Made by a program: the position numbers and the translations under genes
The notes under the pieces: generated by a model
Told to the model about the DNA's origin: nothing
The model's database searches: none
What the model saw: the letters and a program-made list of their open reading frames with translations, nothing else
DNA from: Gammaproteobacteria bacterium
GTDB lineage: Bacteria; Pseudomonadota; Gammaproteobacteria; Pseudomonadales; Azotimanducaceae
DNA length: 64,000 nucleotides
NCBI GenBank assembly: GCA_026708185.1
Contig: JAPOVK010000003.1
Location: 74,799 to 138,798 of the forward strand
Direction: 5' to 3'
Shown: positions 50,091-58,150 of the stretch, piece after piece
Layout: each line of letters starts with the position of its first letter
Numbering within the stretch: the first letter of the stretch is position 1

Positions 50091-51653
50091 ATGAGTGAAG
50101 CCGGGTGGCGTCCCGAGGTCGCCGAGATCGAACGCCGACGCCAACTGCGCGCCCGGATGGGTGGCCCCGAAGGCATCGCGCGCCAGCACAAGCGCGGCAA
50201 ACTCACCGTGCGCGAACGCATCGACGCATTGGTCGACGAGGGCAGCTTCCGGGAGTTCCACTCCCTTGCGGGGTCCGGCACTTACGAGGGCAACGAGCTC
50301 AAGTCCTTCGTGCCGAGGGGGTCCGTAGAGGGCATGGCTCGGCTCGGCGGCCGCAAGGTCGTTCTGTCGGGTGGCGATTTCACCGTTCGCGGCGGCTCGG
50401 GCGGCGGCGGGGGCGGTCTCGGCAACGAGCTGCCGTCCAACGAGCGCGCCCGGCAGTGGAAGCTCCCGCTGGTGCGCCTGCTCGATGCCGCGGGGGGCAG
50501 CGTACGCGGCTTCGAGGACATCGGCCGCACCTACCTCCCTGACGGCAACGGCTGGTCGCAGATCGACGTCGATCTGCTCTCGAAGATCCCGGTCGTCTCC
50601 GCGGTGATGGGGTCGGTCGCGGGCCTGCCGGCCATCAACGCCTGTCTTGCGCACTTCAATGTCATGGTGAAGGATTCGAGCCAGCTCTTTCCCGGCGGAC
50701 CGCCCGTGGTCAAGGCGGCACTCGGCTACGACATCACGAAGGAGGACCTCGGCGGACCGCACATCCACACGCGCGTCAGCGGCTGTGTCGACAACCTGGC
50801 CGAAACCGAGACCGAAGCGTTCGCGATGATCCGGCGGTTCCTCAGCTACCTGCCCTCGAATGTCTGGGAGATGGCGCCGCGGCAGGCGACCGACGACGAC
50901 CCGGAAAGGCGCGAGGAATCGTTGGTCGACCTGATGCCGCGCGACCGGCGCCAGGTCTACAAGGTCCACACCCTCATCGAGGCGGTCCTCGACCGCGGTT
51001 CCTTCTTCGAGATTGCGCCGCGCTACGGCCGCTCGCGCGTGACCGGCCTCGGCCGTCTCAACGGCTATCCGGTAGGCATCATGGCCAACAACCCGCGGCA
51101 CCACGGTGGCTCCACCGACGTCGCCGGCGGCAGCAAGGTGATGCGCCTGCTGCAGCTTTGCGACATCTTCCACCTGCCCATCGTCAGCCTGGCCGACGAG
51201 CCCGGTTTCATGGTCGGCCTCGAGTCCGAGAAACAGGGCATCGAGCGGGCTGGAGCCCAGCTCGTGGCCGTCACCTGCCAGTCGCGCATGCCGTGGATCA
51301 CCATCGTCATCGGCCGGCTGTTCGGCGTCGCGGGGCAATGCCATCACCGCCCCACGGGCATGTTCCGCCGCTACGCCTGGCCGTCGGCAAGCTGGGGCTC
51401 GATGCACATCGCCGGTGGCGCGTCCGCGGCCTACCGGCGCGAGATCGACAACGCGCCCGACCCGCAAGCACGGCGCGAGGAGATCGAGGCTAGGCTCAAC
51501 GCCATCGCTTCGCCGTTTCGGACCGCCGAGGCGACCGGTCAGGACATCATCGATCCACGGGAGACTCGCAGCGTGCTCTGCGAATTCGTCGAGGACGCGC
51601 AACGCGTGCTGCGCACGCAAACCGGGGAGCCGCGTATTCCTTATCGCCCCTAG
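50091..51653 (+). CDS. Acyl-CoA carboxylase, carboxyltransferase (beta) subunit
   Basis: A 520-residue carboxyltransferase that moves the carboxyl group from biotin to an acyl-CoA such as propionyl- or methylcrotonyl-CoA. The two crotonase-like halves are seen, with ERIDALVDEGSFREFHSLAG early, VVLSGGDFTVRGGSGGGGGG, and YPVGIMANNPRHHGGSTDVA, then ITIVIGRLFGVAGQCHHRPT in the second half. The Gly-rich loop at about residue 110 is unusually long. No biotin carboxylase or carrier subunit is adjacent, so it must pair with genes elsewhere. ATG 50091 follows GATGGAGC. Confidence 0.88.
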   Translation: MSEAGWRPEVAEIERRRQLRARMGGPEGIARQHKRGKLTVRERIDALVDEGSFREFHSLAGSGTYEGNELKSFVPRGSVEGMARLGGRKVVLSGGDFTVRGGSGGGGGGLGNELPSNERARQWKLPLVRLLDAAGGSVRGFEDIGRTYLPDGNGWSQIDVDLLSKIPVVSAVMGSVAGLPAINACLAHFNVMVKDSSQLFPGGPPVVKAALGYDITKEDLGGPHIHTRVSGCVDNLAETETEAFAMIRRFLSYLPSNVWEMAPRQATDDDPERREESLVDLMPRDRRQVYKVHTLIEAVLDRGSFFEIAPRYGRSRVTGLGRLNGYPVGIMANNPRHHGGSTDVAGGSKVMRLLQLCDIFHLPIVSLADEPGFMVGLESEKQGIERAGAQLVAVTCQSRMPWITIVIGRLFGVAGQCHHRPTGMFRRYAWPSASWGSMHIAGGASAAYRREIDNAPDPQARREEIEARLNAIASPFRTAEATGQDIIDPRETRSVLCEFVEDAQRVLRTQTGEPRIPYRP

Positions 51654-51659
51654 GCGCGG

Positions 51660-52706
51660 TCATTCGTCCGCGTCGTCCTCCTCCTGGCCCCGCTCGCGGC
51701 GCCGGCTCCGCTCCAGCCGTTCGACACGCCGGTCGCGCCCGGTCAGGGATTCCGCGTGGCGACGACGTTCGTTGAGCAGCTCGGCATAGCTCGCCAGGCG
51801 TTCGCGCGTCACCTGTCCGGCTTCCAGGGCCGCGCGGACGGCGCAACCGGGCTCGGTGCGGTGCCCGCAGTCCGCGAATCGACAGGTCCGCGCCAATGCC
51901 TCGATGTCCTCGTACATCTCGCCGATGTCCTCGTCGGCGACGGCCATGCCCAACTCCCGTACGCCGGGGCCATCGAGCACGAGGGCGCCCTGGGGCAAGC
52001 GGAGCAGGGACCGGCCCGTCGTCGTATGTCTCCCACGGGCGTCCTGCTCCCGGATCGGCCGCGTGACCTGGACGTCTTCCCCGGCCAAGGTGTTCAGCAA
52101 GGTTGACTTGCCCACGCCCGACGAACCCAGCAACGCGACGGTGTACGCGGGTCGCAGCCACGCCCGGACACCGGTGAGCGTGCGCGCGTCCAGTGCATTG
52201 ACGACCTCCGTCGGCACATCCGGCGCGATCGCGCGTGCCTGGTCCGCGAAGCGCGTCGGTTCGGAAGCCAGGTCGGCCTTGGTCAGCACGATCAGCGGCG
52301 CGACGCCGGTGCTCTGGGCCAACGCCAGGAACCGCTGCAGGCGGCTTGGGCTGAACTCGAGGTTGCACGAGGTGACGATGAACAACGCGTCGACATTGGC
52401 ACCGATGAGCTGCACGTCGGCCTTCGTTCCCGCGGCGATGCGGCGCAGCACGTTTGCGCGCGCCAGGCAGCGCTCGATTTTCCCGCCTTGGGCGTCGACG
52501 AGCACCCAATCGCCGACCGTCGGCCGTTCCTCGGCAGGCTTGCGGAACCAGAAGCGACCGAGGTGGAGACTGGACTCGCTGACGCCGTCCGACAGCACGT
52601 GGCCGTTGCGGTGGATTGCTACCACGCGCCGGACCCGTCGGCGACCGTCCTCGTCGCCGAGCTGCTCGGCGAAGAACGGCCGCCACCCCATATCGGACAA
52701 GCTCAT
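51660..52706 (-). CDS. rsgA: Ribosome biogenesis GTPase RsgA
   Basis: A 348-residue circularly permuted GTPase that helps mature the 30S subunit. It has an OB-fold N-terminal domain, then the permuted G motifs: TKAD (G4), LLGSSGVGKSTLLNTLAG (G1) and VLDGPGVRELGM (G3). The zinc-binding C-terminal domain shows CRFADCGHRTEPGC. ATG 52706 (MSLSDMGWRPFF) is preferred; the longer frame begins with TTG at 52745. The C-terminal tail is strongly charged (RRRERGQEEDDADE). Confidence 0.93.
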   Translation of the reverse strand: MSLSDMGWRPFFAEQLGDEDGRRRVRRVVAIHRNGHVLSDGVSESSLHLGRFWFRKPAEERPTVGDWVLVDAQGGKIERCLARANVLRRIAAGTKADVQLIGANVDALFIVTSCNLEFSPSRLQRFLALAQSTGVAPLIVLTKADLASEPTRFADQARAIAPDVPTEVVNALDARTLTGVRAWLRPAYTVALLGSSGVGKSTLLNTLAGEDVQVTRPIREQDARGRHTTTGRSLLRLPQGALVLDGPGVRELGMAVADEDIGEMYEDIEALARTCRFADCGHRTEPGCAVRAALEAGQVTRERLASYAELLNERRRHAESLTGRDRRVERLERSRRRERGQEEDDADE

Positions 52707-52821
52707 TCGGCGCGGGAGCATGGGCAATCGCGACGACCACTGCAAGCGACATTCGGGCTTCGTGGAGAGTCCGGTTCAACTGTTAAGCTCACCGAGGTCA
52801 ACGAGACCGAGGGCGGCCACC

Positions 52822-53577
52822 GTGCTTACCGACGACGAGATCCACCACTACCACGATCACGGCTACGTCATCCCCGACTTCCGACTCGACGACGAGAGCC
52901 TTGCCGACATCCGCGGCAGCCACGCTCGACTGCTCGCCAAGCACCCGGAGTTCACCGACTACTGCCCTGCCGTACTCGCCTTCGACACCGGATTCCTGAA
53001 CATCGCCCGCATCCCTCCCATCCTCGACATGGTCGAACAGTTGATCGGGCCCGACTTCGCGTTGTGGAACTCCAGCTTCTTCGCAAAGCCCGCACGCGTC
53101 GGCACGAAGACGCCCTGGCACCAAGATGGCGAGTATTGGCCCATCCGGCCGCTCGCGACCTGTTCGGTTTGGATCGCCGTGGACGCGGCGACCCCCGAGA
53201 ACGGCTGTCTACGGGTGATCCCCGGCTCGCACCGTCGCCGTGAACTCGGCAAGCACGACTTCAACGATGCCGCCGGTTTGAGTCTGCCCCTCGAGATCCA
53301 GGCCCACGAGTTCGACGAGGACACCGCACGCGACATCGTCCTCGACGTCGGCCAGGTGTCGCTGCACGACATCTACCTGATCCACGGCTCCGAGCCGAAT
53401 CGCTCCGCCAAGCCGCGGCGAGGGATGACGCTGCGCTACATGCCCACTACATCCCGCTACTGCCGGGAACTCGCGGACAGTCGCCGCGGCGGCCCGTTGT
53501 CGATGGCCGAGCGCACGCTGTACCTCATGCGCGGCGCCGACCGCTCCGGCGCCAACGACTTCCGCATCCGGCACTAA
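52822..53577 (+). CDS. Phytanoyl-CoA dioxygenase family protein (short type)
   Basis: A 251-residue PhyH oxygenase, shorter than the other copies and of the common bacterial type. Iron ligands are H100 and D102 (PWHQDGEYWP) and H188 (IYLIHGSEPN), with R200 likely for 2-oxoglutarate. The GTG start at 52822 has GAGGG upstream and gives VLTDDEIHHYHDHGYVIP, the classical N-terminal helix. It is not closely related in sequence to the copies at 18081 and 37934. It ends 9 bases before the convergent mnmE stop. Confidence 0.88.
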   Translation: MLTDDEIHHYHDHGYVIPDFRLDDESLADIRGSHARLLAKHPEFTDYCPAVLAFDTGFLNIARIPPILDMVEQLIGPDFALWNSSFFAKPARVGTKTPWHQDGEYWPIRPLATCSVWIAVDAATPENGCLRVIPGSHRRRELGKHDFNDAAGLSLPLEIQAHEFDEDTARDIVLDVGQVSLHDIYLIHGSEPNRSAKPRRGMTLRYMPTTSRYCRELADSRRGGPLSMAERTLYLMRGADRSGANDFRIRH

Positions 53578-53585
53578 GCACCGCC

Positions 53586-54899
53586 TTACTTGCCGATACA
53601 GAAACTCGAGAAGATCTCCCCCAGCAAATCATCGACGCTAGTGGCGCCGACGATCGTTCCGAGCGCGTGCTGGGCCTCGCGCATCTCCTCGGCGGCGAGG
53701 TCGCCGTAGCCCTGTTCGACGTGGCCACGGGCTGTGGCCACGCGCTCCACCGCCGCCGAGAGCGCTAGAACATGGCGTTTGCGAGCGAGGAACGTCCCCT
53801 CGCCGGGCGCGACGCCCGCGGCAGTCACGATCACCTCGCGCAGCGCGTCGAGGCCCGCTCCGGTCAGCGCTGAGACCCGCACATCCCCCGACGGCGTCAG
53901 GCCTGGCGGTCCGCCACTGAGGTCCACCTTGTTGCGGACGTGAACGATCCGCGCGCCGGACACCTCGGGTGGCGATGGACAGCCGTCGCTCGTGTCGTCC
54001 ACCACGAACAGCACCAGGTCCGCGGCGGCGGCAGCGCCCCGTGCACGTTCGATGCCGATCTCCTCGACGGCGTCGCGGCCCTCCCGCAGGCCCGCCGTGT
54101 CCGTCAAGCGCACGGGTATGCCGTCCAACTCGGCGTCGGCGAACAGCAGGTCGCGGGTCGTACCGGGGATGTCGGTTACGATGGCGCGGTTCTCCGCCAG
54201 CAGCCGATTCAAAAGGCTCGACTTGCCGGCATTGGGTGGTCCCGCGATCACGACGTCGAAGCCGTCCCGCAGAACTTGCCCTTGGCGACACTCTACGAGC
54301 AGCTCGCGCAACCCCGTCGTCACGCCGACGAGGCGATCGACCACGTCGCGGTCGGCCAGGAAATCAACCTCCTCCTCGGCGAAGTCGATCGCGGCTTCGA
54401 GAAATACGCGCACATGCAAGACGGCTTGGTCAATGGCCATCACCCGCCGCGAGAAGGCGCCATCGAGCGATCTCATCGCCGAGCGCGCGGCCCTTCGCGA
54501 GGCGCTGTCGATCAGGTCAGCGACTGCTTCGGCCTGCGCCAAATCCATCTTGTCGTTGAGGAACGCACGCTCCGTGAACTCGCCGGGGCGCGCGATCCGA
54601 GCGCCTGAGTCGCAGACGCGCTCGAGTAGCGCCTCCAAGACGACCGGCCCGCCGTGGCCTTGGAACTCGACGACGTCCTCCCCGGTGAAAGACGCCGGCG
54701 CGACGTAGAACAGCACGATGCCGCGATCGATCGCGCGGCCGTCGCCATCGCGGAAGCACGCGTACGTGGCTTGGCGGACATCGGGAACGCGCCCCGCCAC
54801 GGCCTCAGCGATGCTACGGGCATGCTGCCCCGACACGCGCACGATGCCGATGCCGCCACGCCCCGGCGGCGTTGCGATCGCGGCGATGGTATCCCTCAT
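53586..54899 (-). CDS. mnmE: tRNA uridine-5-carboxymethylaminomethyl modification GTPase MnmE
   Basis: A 437-residue protein that works with MnmG to modify U34 of certain tRNAs. The N-terminal folate-binding domain starts MRDTIAAIATPPGRGGIGIV. GTPase motifs are GPPNAGKSSLLN, DIPGTTRD, DTAGLR and NKVD, and the C-terminal active-site motif is FCIGK. All are intact. ATG 54899 lies 8 bases after yidC; a longer frame upstream runs into yidC and is rejected. It is the last gene of the origin-proximal operon. Confidence 0.96.
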   Translation of the reverse strand: MRDTIAAIATPPGRGGIGIVRVSGQHARSIAEAVAGRVPDVRQATYACFRDGDGRAIDRGIVLFYVAPASFTGEDVVEFQGHGGPVVLEALLERVCDSGARIARPGEFTERAFLNDKMDLAQAEAVADLIDSASRRAARSAMRSLDGAFSRRVMAIDQAVLHVRVFLEAAIDFAEEEVDFLADRDVVDRLVGVTTGLRELLVECRQGQVLRDGFDVVIAGPPNAGKSSLLNRLLAENRAIVTDIPGTTRDLLFADAELDGIPVRLTDTAGLREGRDAVEEIGIERARGAAAAADLVLFVVDDTSDGCPSPPEVSGARIVHVRNKVDLSGGPPGLTPSGDVRVSALTGAGLDALREVIVTAAGVAPGEGTFLARKRHVLALSAAVERVATARGHVEQGYGDLAAEEMREAQHALGTIVGATSVDDLLGEIFSSFCIGK

Positions 54900-54907
54900 C
54901 AGACCGG

Positions 54908-56614
54908 CTAGCTGCTCTTGGTAGCGGAAGCAGCCTCGATTTTCCGGGTGATGTACCACTGCTGCGCAAGCGACAGGATGTTGTTGACCAACCAGTAGAG
55001 CACCAAGCCCGCCGGAAAGAACACGAACAGGACCGTGAACAGGATGGGCATCGTCTTCATGACCCGGGCCTGCATGGGGTCGGGGGGCGGAGGGTTCAGG
55101 AGCTGCATCAGGAAGAAAGACGCCCCGTAGAGAATCGGCAGCACGAACCACGGGTCAGGCGCCGCCAAGTCGTTGATCCACAACATGAATGGTGCTTGGC
55201 GAAGCTCGACGCTCTCGTAGAGCACCCAGTACAGCGCGAAGAACACCGGCATCTGCAGCAACAGCGGCAGACAACCGCCGAAGGGGTTGGCGCCTTCCTT
55301 CCGATACAATGCCATCATCTCCTGGGACAGCTTCTGGCGGTCCCCGGCGTGGCGTTCCTGCAGGCGCTTCATCTGCGGCATCACCTGTTTCATCTTCGCC
55401 ATCGAGCGGAAGCCAACGGATGCCAAGGGGAAAAGCAGGATCTTGACGGCCAAGGTGAGCAGGATGATGGCGATGCCCCAATTCAGCACCACCGAGTGAA
55501 TCGCATCGAGCACGTAGAAGAGCGGGACCGACAACCACCATAGGAAGCCGTAGTCGACGGTGAGGTTCAGGTTCGGTGCGATCGCCTCGAGGCGCTTCTG
55601 GATCTTCGGCCCCGCATAGAACCGGGCCGCGACGGTCTCGCTGCGGCCGGGCGGCACGACGATCTCCGGCGCTATGAAACCCACGGCGTAGTTGCCGTCC
55701 CCCAAACGACGACCGTAGTAAGCGTTCACTTCCTCAGCGGCCCCCACCCACGCTGTGAGGAAATAGTGCTGCAGAACCGCAGCCCAGCCGCCGGCCACAG
55801 CTATGCGAAATTGCCCGTCGTCCAAGTCCTCGAAGTCGACCTTCTCGTAGCGAGACTCCGGCGTGGTAAAGGCGGCGCCTACGTAGGGTCGCGGCCCCAT
55901 GAAAGTCCCCGAGGCGTCGGGACGCGTGCTGTCGCGCTTCAGTTGCGCGAAGAGCTGGCCCCGATACTCGGTTGTGCCGGCGTTGTCGATGTCGTACTCC
56001 ACCGTGACGAGGTAGTCGTCGGGTTCGAACAGGAAGCGTTTCACCACCGTGACCCCCTCCGCGTGGTGCGTGAGGGCCACCGTCAATGAGCCGCCGCCGT
56101 CGTCGAGGGTGTAGTCGCGGGCACCCGCGCTGTAGAGCGGACGCGTGTCCTGTCTGTCGCGGCCATCCCGTCCGATCAGGCCGCTCTGCGCGATATAGGT
56201 ATGGCCCCGGGACCGCTCAAGCAACTGCACGGGACGATCCTCGTCGATCACGGCCGGGTACTTGGGCAGCCGCAACTCGACAATGTCGCCACCGAGGAGG
56301 TCGATCGCGAGGTCGAGTGTCGGCGTATGGACGCGCACAAGGCGCTCATCCGCGACCGTGACCGTTGGCTCGGGGATCCCCCGGGTGGCCGGCACCGCCA
56401 GATCGTCCCCCGGAACGTCCCCTGGCGCCGACGACGACGGAAGGTCGTCCGAGGGTCCCGCGACAGGGTCGTCGGCGATCGGCAGGGGCGAAGCCAACGG
56501 TGGCGGCTCTTCCGACGCCTGGCCGTAATCCCGCGTCCATGCCTGCAGCAACAGATAGCCGACCACGCCCAGGGCAATCAGAAGAACGATGCGCTGGATC
56601 TCGGTGGTGAGCAT
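54908..56614 (-). CDS. yidC: Membrane protein insertase YidC
   Basis: A 568-residue insertase that places proteins in the inner membrane with or without SecYEG. An N-terminal membrane anchor (IVLLIALGVVGYLLLQAW) is followed by a large periplasmic domain and the conserved five-helix core, containing WGIAIILLTLAVKILLFPLA, KEGANPFGGCLPLLLQMP and VLFVFFPAGLVLYWLVNNIL. The large periplasmic domain is the Gram-negative type. The linker after the anchor is Pro/Asp-rich. It starts one base after the yidD stop. Confidence 0.96.
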   Translation of the reverse strand: MLTTEIQRIVLLIALGVVGYLLLQAWTRDYGQASEEPPPLASPLPIADDPVAGPSDDLPSSSAPGDVPGDDLAVPATRGIPEPTVTVADERLVRVHTPTLDLAIDLLGGDIVELRLPKYPAVIDEDRPVQLLERSRGHTYIAQSGLIGRDGRDRQDTRPLYSAGARDYTLDDGGGSLTVALTHHAEGVTVVKRFLFEPDDYLVTVEYDIDNAGTTEYRGQLFAQLKRDSTRPDASGTFMGPRPYVGAAFTTPESRYEKVDFEDLDDGQFRIAVAGGWAAVLQHYFLTAWVGAAEEVNAYYGRRLGDGNYAVGFIAPEIVVPPGRSETVAARFYAGPKIQKRLEAIAPNLNLTVDYGFLWWLSVPLFYVLDAIHSVVLNWGIAIILLTLAVKILLFPLASVGFRSMAKMKQVMPQMKRLQERHAGDRQKLSQEMMALYRKEGANPFGGCLPLLLQMPVFFALYWVLYESVELRQAPFMLWINDLAAPDPWFVLPILYGASFFLMQLLNPPPPDPMQARVMKTMPILFTVLFVFFPAGLVLYWLVNNILSLAQQWYITRKIEAASATKSS

Positions 56615-56615
56615 C

Positions 56616-56972
56616 TCAGGAGCCCTCAGCGGGGGAGCGCGAGGGGCCTGCCCCTCGCAGGCAAGAGCCCTCAGCCGGGGAGCGCGAGGGGCTTGCCCCT
56701 CGCAAGCACGAGCCCATTCGCGGCGTCACGTCCGGGACATGGTCCACTCCCCCAGGATGAAAAGGGTGACAACGCAAGAGTCGCCTGACGGCCAGCCAAC
56801 CGCCGCGAGCGACGCCGTGCCTCGCAATCGCTTGGGCAGCGTACGCGGAGCAGGACGGATAGAAGCGGCAATGACGCCCTAGAAGCGGGCTGACATACCC
56901 CCGATACGCGCTGATTAGGCGGCGTAGCGCGTAGCCGGACGCCTCGGCCACCTCCTTCGCAGCGAGTCTCAC
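56616..56972 (-). CDS. yidD: Membrane protein insertion efficiency factor YidD, with a repeat-derived C-terminal tail
   Basis: The core ([20 protein letters not shown], then [10 protein letters not shown] and RCHPFHPGG) is clear YidD, with the family's three conserved Cys. YidD helps YidC insert membrane proteins. GTG 56972 has GGAGG five bases upstream and lies 16 bases after rnpA; the longer frame overlaps rnpA. YidD normally ends near VDHVP. Here some 40 extra residues follow, read from two copies of the 45-bp palindromic repeat ([14 protein letters not shown] twice). The tail is probably tolerated rather than functional. Confidence 0.9.
   Translation of the reverse strand: MRLAAKEVAEASGYALRRLISAYRGYVSPLLGRHCRFYPSCSAYAAQAIARHGVARGGWLAVRRLLRCHPFHPGGVDHVPDVTPRMGSCLRGASPSRSPAEGSCLRGAGPSRSPAEGS
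56621..56710 (-). repeat. Tandem 45-bp palindromic repeat, two copies
   Basis: Copies at 56621-56665 and 56666-56710 differ at few positions. Each contains GCGAGGGGC-N2-GCCCCTCGC, a strong stem, and begins GAGCCCTCAGC. A related copy lies at 3001. Here the repeats are translated as the end of YidD and lie directly before yidC, where the hairpins might affect mRNA stability or translation. Confidence 0.85.
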
Positions 56973-56988
56973 CCTTGCCTCCGCATCG

Positions 56989-57351
56989 TCAGGGTCCTTG
57001 TCTCGCCAGGGCCGAGAACAGCCAATCGGCGTCCGGGCCGCAAACCGGCCCGGGCTGTACGACGCGCACAATGATGTCCATCGCCGGCAGACCGCAACTG
57101 AGCCGGAAGGACTCCCGGATGACCCGTTTCGCGCGATTGCGGCCCACGGCGTGTCTGATCATGCGTTTGGCGACGACGATCCCAAGGCGGGCCACGCCGA
57201 GGGCGTTCGGTTGCGCGACGAGACGAAGGGGGCCCCGCGCCAAGCGCACGCTGGGCTGCCGGAAAACGCGATCGAAGTCACGCCTGTTTCGCAGTCTCTG
57301 ATGGCTGCGAAGGCGCCACCCGGGATCGATCGGACCCCTTGCGGAACTCAT
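56989..57351 (-). CDS. rnpA: Ribonuclease P protein component
   Basis: A 120-residue basic protein, cofactor of the RNase P ribozyme that trims tRNA 5' ends. Features are [15 protein letters not shown] and the RNR box in [20 protein letters not shown] followed by RESFR. ATG 57351 gives the usual length; the open frame extends to 57441 without better support. It lies between rpmH and yidD, as in most bacteria. Confidence 0.94.
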   Translation of the reverse strand: MSSARGPIDPGWRLRSHQRLRNRRDFDRVFRQPSVRLARGPLRLVAQPNALGVARLGIVVAKRMIRHAVGRNRAKRVIRESFRLSCGLPAMDIIVRVVQPGPVCGPDADWLFSALARQGP

Positions 57352-57456
57352 GCGGCGCACACGCGAACGGCTGGGTTGCCAAGACCTCCAGCGTGGCCTG
57401 GGGGCCAGAGCCGTGGTCGCCGTGAAAACATGGCTTGCCACCTCGTGACGGGGGCG

Positions 57457-57591
57457 TTAAACGGTGAGACGCTTACGGCCTTTGGCGCGACGCGCGCTCA
57501 AGATCTTACGACCGTTCTTCGTCGCCATGCGCGATCGAAAACCGTGTCGCCGCTTGCGCCTGATCACGCTTGGCTGATAGGTCCTTTTCAT
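57457..57591 (-). CDS. rpmH: 50S ribosomal protein L34
   Basis: A 44-residue protein reading [18 protein letters not shown] at the start and ending AKGRKRLTV, essentially canonical L34. It is very short and basic. ATG 57591 is preceded by TTAAGGGAC. A consensus promoter lies about 50-80 bases upstream. It is the first gene of the rpmH-rnpA-yidD-yidC-mnmE operon. Confidence 0.97.
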   Translation of the reverse strand: MKRTYQPSVIRRKRRHGFRSRMATKNGRKILSARRAKGRKRLTV

Positions 57592-57642
57592 GTCCCTTAA
57601 CTGGTGCCCCGGGCGCTTGTTCGAAGCGCTGGAAGGGGCGCG

Positions 57643-57671
57643 ATTGTAGGAGTGGGTCGGTGGGGTGTCAA
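57643..57671 (-). promoter_or_regulatory. Sigma-70 promoter of rpmH
   Basis: On the reverse strand TTGACA (57671-57666) and TACAAT (57648-57643) are separated by 17 bases. These are a perfect -35 and a one-mismatch -10. The predicted transcript starts about 45 bases before the rpmH start codon, consistent with a strongly expressed ribosomal operon. Confidence 0.85.
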
Positions 57672-58150
57672 TGAGTTCAAGGGGTCACATGAAAATGATG
57701 TTGTCGTCGTCGTAGGGTCCTAGGTCAGACCTTGGTATGTTTCTTAAGACACTGATAATTCAATGGAAATGTCCGTTCTGGGGCTGTGGGAAAGACCGGG
57801 ACGGAGCGTCTCGCAACGGGCCGAGAGTCTGTGGGCGAGTGTCCGCGAAAGTGGCCGATCGCGAGAGTCGCGGAGGTTGTCTCCCGAAAGCACACAAGTT
57901 ATCGACAGCTATATCAACAGGCCTGTATTGGGCGTGCGAAGGCTAACTTTTTGAATTGTCACGGAAACGCTCGACGGGGCCACAGAAGTGCCTTGACGGG
58001 GTCGAAGTTGGTGGCGATTCGCATGATCGTGACATTAGAATGACTCCCACAAAAAGGGTCGTCAGCGCGGGGTTAGGGGCGCCCGTTCTGACAAGCTTCT
58101 TGAGGCGAACGGCATCCACGCACGTGGGCACGGGGGGAGCGTTAAAGGCA
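57672..58150. other. Candidate oriC: gene-free gap between the rpmH promoter and dnaA
   Basis: About 480 bases without a supported gene, locally AT-richer than the rest, between divergent rpmH and dnaA operons. This is where the origin lies in Pseudomonas-type gammaproteobacteria. One near-match to the DnaA box occurs at 57899-57907 (TTATCGACA), with weaker TGTGGGAAA at 57785 and TGTGGGCGA near 57830. No perfect TTATCCACA was found. Leading-strand gene orientation on both sides supports an origin here. An ATG at 58040 in frame with dnaA could extend that gene into this gap. Confidence 0.5.

Noticed and set aside
48816-51653. 945-codon plus frame running through the tnpB element into the carboxylase
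   Set aside because: The carboxylase starts at ATG 50091; upstream is antisense of tnpB and an inverted repeat that happens to stay open.
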